Below, piece after piece: positions 1 through 3,916 of a DNA stretch of 6,854 bases; positions within the stretch are counted from its first letter, which is position 1; each line of letters starts with the position of its first letter. The position numbers and the translations under genes were made by a program. The stretch comes from Chloroflexota bacterium. GTDB taxonomy: Bacteria > Chloroflexota > Dehalococcoidia > SM23-28-2 > RBG-16-64-32. Location: contig JACPQO010000077.1 in assembly GCA_016190405.1 (NCBI GenBank), positions 1 to 6,854 of the forward strand, in the 5' to 3' direction. Under the pieces are notes generated by a model. The model saw only the letters and a program-made list of their open reading frames with translations. It was not told the DNA's origin and ran no database searches.

Positions 1-59
1 AGATAACGCGCGGGAATGACATGTGTAGAGGAGGCCCCTTCGGCAGGCTCAGGACAGGC
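1..59 (+). repeat. 59-bp direct repeat, copy 1 (5' of and inside the fumarase beta gene)
   Basis: Bases 1-59 match 619-677 without a mismatch, an offset of 618 bp. The copy begins at the first base of the window, so its true left end is unknown. It holds a TAA stop (4-6) in frame with the fumarase reading frame, the annotated ATG (16-18), the left half of a palindromic element (25-36) and the 23-bp inserted motif (37-59). After base 59 the two copies diverge completely. Confidence 0.97.
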
Positions 60-624
60 CGAGCACCGAGTCCAGCTCCCATTGACCTTCGATGTCACCG
101 AAAAGCTGCGCGCGGGCGACTACGTCTACCTGACGGGCGCCATCTACACCGCCCGCGACGCCGCGCACCGGCACATGATCGAATCGCTCCAGAAGGGCGA
201 GCCGCTGCCGGTGGACATCCGCGGGCAGGTGATCTACTACGTGGGGCCGACGCCGCCCAAGCCGGGCCAGGTCATCGGCTCGGCCGGGCCCACGACCAGC
301 ATCCGCATGGACCCCTACACGCCGCCGCTGTTGGAGGCCGGGCTCAAGGGGATCATCGGCAAGGGGGGCCGCGGCCCGCAGGTGCGCGAGGCGCTCCAGA
401 AGCACGGAGCGGTCTACTTCCTGGCCGTGGGCGGGGCCGGCGCCCTGCTTTCGAAGCAGATCCGCAACGTGGAGGTCGTCGCTTACGAGGACTTGGTGAC
501 CGAGGCGATGCGCCGGCTGGACGTCGAGGAGTTCCCGGTGGTGGTCTGCTACGACATCCACGGCGGCGACCTGATGGAGCAGGGGAAGGCGCAGTGGCGC
601 CAGGCCGAGGTGCTGGGGAGATAA
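16..624 (+). CDS. Fumarate hydratase class I (Fe-S hydro-lyase, tartrate/fumarate type), beta subunit
   Basis: This is the beta (C-terminal-domain) subunit of a two-subunit, oxygen-sensitive [4Fe-4S] fumarase or related tartrate dehydratase, which interconverts fumarate and L-malate in the cytoplasm. Visible family hallmarks are YTARDAAH at residues 44-51, GPTTSIRMDPYTPPLLEAG at 91-109, the glycine-rich IGKGG at 114-118, AVGGAGALL at 137-145 and the C-terminal EEFPVVVCYDIHGGDL. At 202 residues it is a normal length for a stand-alone beta chain; the alpha subunit, which carries the cluster ligands, would lie upstream outside the window. The start is doubtful: residues 1-14 (from MTCVEEAPSAG) are encoded by a 59-bp repeat that recurs just after the gene, and homology seems to begin near AEHRVQLPLTF (residue 15). 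ATG 16 is the only ATG; TTG 82 is the next possible start. Fumarase is favoured over tartrate dehydratase because of the sdh genes nearby. The family call is firm; the 5' end is not. Confidence 0.9.
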   Translation: MTCVEEAPSAGSGQAEHRVQLPLTFDVTEKLRAGDYVYLTGAIYTARDAAHRHMIESLQKGEPLPVDIRGQVIYYVGPTPPKPGQVIGSAGPTTSIRMDPYTPPLLEAGLKGIIGKGGRGPQVREALQKHGAVYFLAVGGAGALLSKQIRNVEVVAYEDLVTEAMRRLDVEEFPVVVCYDIHGGDLMEQGKAQWRQAEVLGR

Positions 625-677
625 CGCGCGGGAATGACATGTGTAGAGGAGGCCCCTTCGGCAGGCTCAGGACAGGC
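619..677 (+). repeat. 59-bp direct repeat, copy 2 (3' end of the fumarase beta gene)
   Basis: This is an exact copy of bases 1-59. It starts within the last sense codon of the fumarase beta gene (AGA followed by TAA at 622-624) and runs into the convergent intergenic region. Unlike copy 1, it continues into the right arm of the interrupted palindrome (678-688), so copy 2 looks like the more complete and probably original context. Confidence 0.97.
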
Positions 678-688
678 TTCAGGCCTCC
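643..688 (+). repeat. GTAG palindromic element (element D) interrupted by a 23-bp insertion
   Basis: GTAG (643-646) is followed by the left arm GGAGGCC (648-654) and, after 23 bp (655-677), by TTCA and the right arm GGCCTCC (682-688). With the 23 bp removed, the remaining 23 bases match the intact minus-strand element at 2806-2784 at 21 of 23 positions. The insertion contains CTTCGGCAGGCTCAGGACAG, and a CTTC tetranucleotide occurs at both junctions (656-659 and 677-680), so the exact boundaries are ambiguous. It lies 18 bp past the fumarase stop, oriented with that gene's transcription. Confidence 0.8.
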
Positions 689-701
689 ACCGTCGCCCCC
701 T

Positions 702-724
702 GGAAGGCTGAAGCCTTCCGCTAC
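702..724 (-). repeat. GTAG palindromic element (element A) at the 3' end of the glycosylase gene
   Basis: On the plus strand GGAAGGCT (702-709) and AGCCTTCC (712-719) form a perfect 8-bp inverted repeat around GA, followed by GCTAC. On the minus strand the order is GTAGC, then stem, TC and stem. The TAG of the GTAG end (721-723) is the stop codon of the glycosylase gene. There is no T-run, so it is not a classical intrinsic terminator, though it could protect an mRNA 3' end or serve as a bidirectional stop between the convergent genes. Confidence 0.85.
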
Positions 725-1356
725 ATCGTGCCGTACAGACGGCCGATGCCCCTGCGGAACTCCGGGATGCCGCCCATCGATGGGTGCCGCACGTACGTGG
801 CCTCGATCCCGAGCTCCGAGAGGGCGTGCTGCGCCACGCGGCCGATGGCGACCACGATTTTCGGCTTGAACGCCTCCAATAGCTCGCGAGCGAAAGGGTA
901 GAAGGCACGCACCTCGCCGGGGCGAGGGTTGCGGTTGGAGAGGGGCACGCCCGGCCGGTGCGTGTGGAGGGGGACGGCTGCCCAGATGAGGGGGACGTGG
1001 TCCAGCCTCTCGATCTCGCGCCAGACGGCGCCGGCGGACAGCTCCCGCAGCAGCGGCGTCACCGTCGCCTTGCGGAACTGGACGCCCAGGCGGGCCGACG
1101 CCGTCTCCAGCCAGTCCTCGGAGGTCAGGAGCAGGCCGGTGCGGCGGAGGCCCCGGTAGCCGCCGGCCTCGCCCACCCAGAGGCTGTCGGGGCGTAACCG
1201 GAGCTGCGCCGCCAGGTACGCCTCCAGGTTGGCGCGCCGGATGGCCGGCGACTCCCGCGAATCGTGGACGGGGCAGACGTCGCGCCAGGGGTTGAAGGCG
1301 TCGGGCAGGGCGACGGCGGCCAGCCTGTCGACGAAAAAGGAAACGTCCAGCGCCAC
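721..1356 (-). CDS. Uracil-DNA glycosylase-superfamily protein
   Basis: This is a 211-residue protein of the uracil-DNA glycosylase fold, expected to take part in base-excision repair by removing uracil or another damaged base from DNA. The motif A region is WVGEAGGYRGLRRTG (residues 60-74), comparable with the GE-x-P-G/Y water-activating loop of UDG families. The motif B-like loop is VRHPSMGG (189-196), with His191 at the usual catalytic position, and between them lies PLHTHRPGVPLSNRNP (129-144). A strand-like IVVAIGRVA (167-175) precedes the motif B region. It is not a canonical family 1 Ung, and substrate specificity cannot be told from sequence. The start is GTG (1354-1356), 35 bp after the ridA-like stop; I see no good Shine-Dalgarno, so the start is less certain than for its neighbours. 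Element A supplies its stop codon. It is probably the last gene of the minus-strand run. Superfamily membership is fairly sure; enzyme activity is inferred. Confidence 0.8.
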   Translation of the reverse strand: MALDVSFFVDRLAAVALPDAFNPWRDVCPVHDSRESPAIRRANLEAYLAAQLRLRPDSLWVGEAGGYRGLRRTGLLLTSEDWLETASARLGVQFRKATVTPLLRELSAGAVWREIERLDHVPLIWAAVPLHTHRPGVPLSNRNPRPGEVRAFYPFARELLEAFKPKIVVAIGRVAQHALSELGIEATYVRHPSMGGIPEFRRGIGRLYGTM

Positions 1357-1370
1357 CGGGGACCGCGGGC

Positions 1371-1395
1371 GGGCGACCTGAAAGGCCGCCCCTAC
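1371..1395 (-). repeat. GTAG palindromic element (element B) at the 3' end of the RidA-family gene
   Basis: Plus-strand GGGCGACCT (1371-1379) and AGGCCGCCC (1383-1391) form a 9-bp inverted repeat with one mismatch around GAA, followed by CTAC. The layout matches elements A and C although the stem sequence differs. On the minus strand the GTAG end supplies the TAG stop (1392-1394) of the RidA-family gene. It fills most of the 35-bp spacer before the glycosylase start. Confidence 0.75.
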
Positions 1396-1853
1396 TCGAC
1401 CTCGACGACCATTTCGATCTCAACGGGGATGCCAGCAGGGAGGCTGTCGGCGCCCACGGCAGAGCGGGCGTGGCGTCCCTTTTCGCCGAAGACGGCGACC
1501 AGCAGGTCGGAGGCGCCGTTGATCACCTGCGGCTGCTGGCCGAACTCGGGCGTGCAGTTCACGAAGCCCAGGAGCTTGACGACCCGCCTGACCCGGTCGA
1601 GATCGCCCAGCTGCGCCTTGAGCGTAGCGAGTAGATTGAGCGCCGTAAGCTCGGCGGCCTTGCGGGCCGTGTCGGTATCGAGATCACGTCCCACCTTGCC
1701 CACGTAGACGGGGCGGCCGCCCTGAAGAGGGCCGTGACCGGAAAGGAAGATGAGGCTCCCCGAACGGACGGCGGTGACGTAGTTGGCCATGGCCGGCGGC
1801 GCCGGTGGTAGTTCGTGGCCAAGCTCCTGGAGCCTCTGCTCGACAGCGGACAA
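1392..1853 (-). CDS. RidA/YjgF/YER057c/UK114-family protein
   Basis: A 153-residue member of the RidA superfamily. Characterised members are cytoplasmic homotrimers; the archetype RidA hydrolyses reactive enamine/imine intermediates made by PLP enzymes, but many subfamilies have other or unknown substrates. The whole chain fits the subfamily with an N-terminal LxELGxELPPAPPAMANYV stretch (residues 8-26). It then shows FLSGHGPL (36-43), GKVGRDLD (52-59), ALNLLATLKAQLGDLDRV (71-88) and the diagnostic HARSAVGADSLP (128-139), whose Arg130 corresponds to the substrate-carboxylate-binding arginine. It starts at TTG (1851-1853) behind AAGGAG with a 7-nt spacer, and this start matches the expected family N-terminus, which an internal start at ATG 22 would remove. 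It lies 33 bp after the CCG-protein gene and is probably co-transcribed with it. Family is sure; whether it is a true imine deaminase is not known. Confidence 0.93.
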   Translation of the reverse strand: MSAVEQRLQELGHELPPAPPAMANYVTAVRSGSLIFLSGHGPLQGGRPVYVGKVGRDLDTDTARKAAELTALNLLATLKAQLGDLDRVRRVVKLLGFVNCTPEFGQQPQVINGASDLLVAVFGEKGRHARSAVGADSLPAGIPVEIEMVVEVE

Positions 1854-1860
1854 GGAGGCG

Positions 1861-1866
1861 CTCCTT
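1861..1866 (-). promoter_or_regulatory. Shine-Dalgarno for the TTG-started RidA-family gene
   Basis: On the minus strand AAGGAG lies 7 nt before TTG at 1853-1851. It decides in favour of the TTG start, because no ATG or GTG start gives the full family N-terminus. Confidence 0.75.
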
Positions 1867-1886
1867 CCCTGTTTGTGGGTCGAGGT

Positions 1887-2762
1887 CTAGACGCCGATCT
1901 TGGCCGCCACGGCCGCCGTCGAGACCACGTGCCGGTTCAGGCGCAGCTCCCGGGCCGGGATGCCCAGGGCCAGGCCGACCATCTGCGGCAGGTGGATCAC
2001 TGGCAGGCCGATGCGCTGCTTCTTGATCCCCTCGACTGCCGGCTGCTGGCCGTCCAGGTTCAGGTGGCAGAGGGGACAGGGCGTCACCATGACGTCGGCG
2101 CCCTTCTCCTTGGCCTCCAGCAGGTGGTCGCCGGCCATGGACAGGGAGTTGGTGCGGTTCATGGTGACGATGGGGTAGCCGCAGCACTTGCTCTTGCCGT
2201 AGAAATCGACCGGCTCCGCGCCCACGGCCTCGATGACCTGCTCCAGATAGGTGTCCCGCTTCTTGCCGTCGATGCCCAGCGTCTCCGAGGGGCGCAGGAT
2301 ATAGCAGCCGTAGAAGGGGGCGGCCCGCAGGCCGGTCAAGGGCCGCTTCACCTTGCTGCGCAGCGCGTCCAGGCCCACGTCCTCCACCAGGACCCACAGG
2401 AAGTTCTTGATCTCCAGGTTGCCGCTGTAATGGAGGCCCTCTTCGGCCAGGGTCTCGTTGATGCGGGCCAGGTACTCGGGGTCTTCGCGCGCCCGGCGGT
2501 CGGCGGCGCTCATGACGCCCTGGCAGGTGGAGCAGATGTTCATCAGGGGCGCGCCCAGCTTCTCGGCCATGGCGAAGGTGCGGCAGTTCAGGGTGTCGGC
2601 CAGCTCCTGGTCCTGCTCGCTGAGGACGCCGAAGCCGGTGCAGGACGCCTCATGGAGCTCCACCAGCTCGATGCCCAGGGTTTCCGCGACTTTGGACATG
2701 GAAACGTAGAGCTCGGGGCAGCCGCCCTTGGCGACACAGCCGGGCCAGTAAGCATAGCGCAT
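1887..2762 (-). CDS. Two-CCG-domain protein (HdrB/SdhE-like), probable third subunit of class E succinate dehydrogenase/fumarate reductase
   Basis: This 291-residue protein resembles HdrB of heterodisulfide reductase and the third subunit (SdhE/MfrE) of 'class E' succinate dehydrogenases and methylmenaquinol:fumarate reductases. That SdhE is unrelated to the E. coli flavinylation factor of the same name. It has two cysteine-rich CCG domains. The first has Cys9, Cys41 and Cys77-x2-Cys80. The second has Cys153, Cys193-Cys194-Gly195 and Cys229-x2-Cys232. The second has the full five-cysteine pattern of a non-cubane [4Fe-4S] site. The first has Ser40-Cys41 where CC is standard, so it may bind zinc or an altered cluster. 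No transmembrane helix is evident; the role would be passing electrons between SdhB and a quinone or thiol/disulfide partner at the membrane surface. ATG 2762-2760 follows GGGAG with a 7-nt spacer. It lies downstream of sdhB on the same strand across 159 bp. A subunit of another redox complex cannot be excluded. Confidence 0.88.
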   Translation of the reverse strand: MRYAYWPGCVAKGGCPELYVSMSKVAETLGIELVELHEASCTGFGVLSEQDQELADTLNCRTFAMAEKLGAPLMNICSTCQGVMSAADRRAREDPEYLARINETLAEEGLHYSGNLEIKNFLWVLVEDVGLDALRSKVKRPLTGLRAAPFYGCYILRPSETLGIDGKKRDTYLEQVIEAVGAEPVDFYGKSKCCGYPIVTMNRTNSLSMAGDHLLEAKEKGADVMVTPCPLCHLNLDGQQPAVEGIKKQRIGLPVIHLPQMVGLALGIPARELRLNRHVVSTAAVAAKIGV

Positions 2763-2783
2763 CAGGTCGCTCCCGTCGTTGTT

Positions 2784-2806
2784 GGAGGCCTAAAGGCCTC
2801 CGCTAC
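2784..2806 (-). repeat. GTAG palindromic element (element C), intact copy upstream of the CCG gene
   Basis: Plus-strand GGAGGCCT (2784-2791) and AGGCCTCC (2794-2801) form a perfect 8-bp inverted repeat around AA, followed by GCTAC (2802-2806). On the minus strand it reads GTAGC, stem, TT, stem. It lies about 22 bp upstream of the CCG gene start, in the transcribed leader, and is almost identical to element D without its insertion. It could affect folding or processing of the sdhB-CCG intercistronic RNA. Confidence 0.85.
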
Positions 2807-2831
2807 TTGATCCTCCTATTGCAGGATAAAT

Positions 2832-2868
2832 CCCGCAGCTTGAAATTGCGAACCGCTCAAGCTGCGGG
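2832..2868 (-). repeat. 12-bp perfect inverted repeat between sdhB and the CCG gene
   Basis: CCCGCAGCTTGA (2832-2843) and TCAAGCTGCGGG (2857-2868) are exact reverse complements around a 13-nt loop. It could form a strong hairpin in the sdhB-CCG intercistronic RNA. On the minus strand it is followed by ATTTATCC and not a T-run, so simple intrinsic termination is weakly supported. Confidence 0.85.
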
Positions 2869-2881
2869 TTTCAACCCGCAG
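2862..2881 (-). repeat. 9-bp perfect palindrome overlapping the 12-bp inverted repeat
   Basis: CTGCGGGTT (2862-2870) and AACCCGCAG (2873-2881) are exact reverse complements around TC. Its left arm shares CTGCGGG with the right arm of the 2832-2868 hairpin, so only one of the two structures can form at a time. The short central dinucleotide resembles the GTAG palindromes, but there is no GTAG tail. Confidence 0.8.
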
Positions 2882-2921
2882 GGGTGTCCCTCCAGCTAGG
2901 CTGCACGAACCATTAGCTCCC

Positions 2922-3905
2922 CTAGCTCGCCGCCTTCTTACGCTTGCTGACCCTCTTGAAGATGCGCTGGATCTTCTGGACATTCTCCGCCTTATGCGGG
3001 AGTACCATCTTGGCGCCTGCCTTGCGGATGAGGGCCAGGCCGGTGGGCATGGCGGGGAGCAGCTCCTTGATGTTGAACATCCCTACGGACTTGGGGTAGA
3101 AGGTGAGCTCGTAGTTGCGGCCGCTGGCCTTGATGGTGGACGCAGCCGCCTGAGCGTGGCGGACGCCGGTGTTGTCGGTGATGCCGGCCTCGACCGCCAG
3201 CTCGCGCATCTTGAGGATACGGTCCATGGGGGCGACGCCCTTGGGGCAGACCTGTACGCACTCGAAGCAGTGGGTGCAGTCGTAGATGCCGGTGGGCTCG
3301 CTGAGCTTCTTCAGCCGCTCCTTCTGCTGGGCGTCGCGGGGGTCGGCCACGAAGCGGTAGGCCTTGGCCAGGGCCGCCGGGGCGATAAAGGTATCCGGGT
3401 ACGCCTTGCCCCGCTTGAGCTCGGCCTCCAGCACGGTGCAGTCGGAGACGCAGGCGCCGCACATGATGCAGTTCATGACCCCGGTCAGGTGGAGCATATC
3501 CTGGTTAGACACGAGGTTCTCGCGCTCGGGCGGCGGGCCTTCGACGCCCAGCCACGGTTCCACCTGGCGGACCTTGTCCCAGAACGGCTGCATGTCCACG
3601 ACCAGGTCCTTGAGCACGGGCATGTTGCCCGGCGGCTCGATGCTGACCTCCTCCCCCGCAGGGGCCATGGTGACCATCTTAGTCTTGCAGGCCAGCTTGG
3701 CGTGGCCGTTGATGCGCATGACGCAGGAGCCGCAGACGGCGCTGCGGCAGGAGCAGCGCAACGCCAGCGAAGCGTCTACGTCCTCGCGGACCTGAATGAG
3801 GGCATCGAGAACGGTAGCGTACTCAGGGACGTCCAGGGAGTAGGTCTGCCAGCGAGAGTCCTTGGTCTCGGGATCGTAGCGTTTGACTCTTAGCTTGGCC
3901 TGCAC
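2922..3905 (-). CDS. sdhB: Succinate dehydrogenase/fumarate reductase iron-sulfur subunit, class E type
   Basis: SdhB carries electrons between the SdhA flavin and the quinone- or thiol-linked partner. The N-terminal plant-ferredoxin domain has Cys53-x4-Cys58-x2-Cys61 and Cys73 for a [2Fe-2S] cluster (CGSCVMRINGHAKLAC). The C-terminal domain has Cys146-x2-Cys149-x2-Cys152-x3-Cys156 and Cys210-x2-Cys213-x2-Cys216-x3-Cys220-Pro. Ordinary SdhB lacks the cysteine at position 213 and carries [3Fe-4S] there; its presence predicts a second [4Fe-4S], as known for archaeal class E enzymes. At 327 residues it is about 85 longer than typical SdhB; the extra C-terminal part ends in a Lys/Arg-rich tail (KRVSKRKKAAS). 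Start GTG 3905-3903 lies 11 nt after the sdhA stop behind AGGGAGG with a 4-nt spacer; the frame stays open much further upstream, but only as a shadow of sdhA. Subunit identity is sure; the direction of catalysis in the cell is not shown. Confidence 0.95.
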   Translation of the reverse strand: MQAKLRVKRYDPETKDSRWQTYSLDVPEYATVLDALIQVREDVDASLALRCSCRSAVCGSCVMRINGHAKLACKTKMVTMAPAGEEVSIEPPGNMPVLKDLVVDMQPFWDKVRQVEPWLGVEGPPPERENLVSNQDMLHLTGVMNCIMCGACVSDCTVLEAELKRGKAYPDTFIAPAALAKAYRFVADPRDAQQKERLKKLSEPTGIYDCTHCFECVQVCPKGVAPMDRILKMRELAVEAGITDNTGVRHAQAAASTIKASGRNYELTFYPKSVGMFNIKELLPAMPTGLALIRKAGAKMVLPHKAENVQKIQRIFKRVSKRKKAAS

Positions 3906-3909
3906 CTCG

Positions 3910-3916
3910 CCTCCCT
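3910..3916 (-). promoter_or_regulatory. sdhB: Shine-Dalgarno for the GTG-started sdhB
   Basis: AGGGAGG on the minus strand immediately follows the sdhA stop codon (3917-3919) and lies 4 nt before GTG 3905-3903. It fixes the sdhB start inside a reading frame that otherwise stays open far into sdhA. Confidence 0.8.

Noticed and set aside
625..720. Possible small CRISPR-like or attachment-site structure in the repeat-rich convergent region
   Set aside because: There are only two copies of the 59-bp repeat, 618 bp apart with a gene between them. There is no spacer array, integrase or tRNA, so a CRISPR or att-site reading has no support.
353..1423. Long minus-strand frames overlapping the fumarase and glycosylase genes
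   Set aside because: Proline/arginine-rich shadow translations that cross intergenic repeats; the peptides include repeat-derived LSLPKG and PEPAEG.
1815..2810. 331-codon plus-strand open frame opposite the CCG gene
   Set aside because: It is an antisense shadow of the CCG protein in GC-rich DNA, with low-complexity composition and no motif.
2896..2913. Five-codon minus-strand ORF (MVRAA) with GGGGAG ahead, just after sdhB
   Set aside because: A Shine-Dalgarno-like string and ATG this short occur by chance in GC-rich spacers, and nothing else supports a leader peptide.
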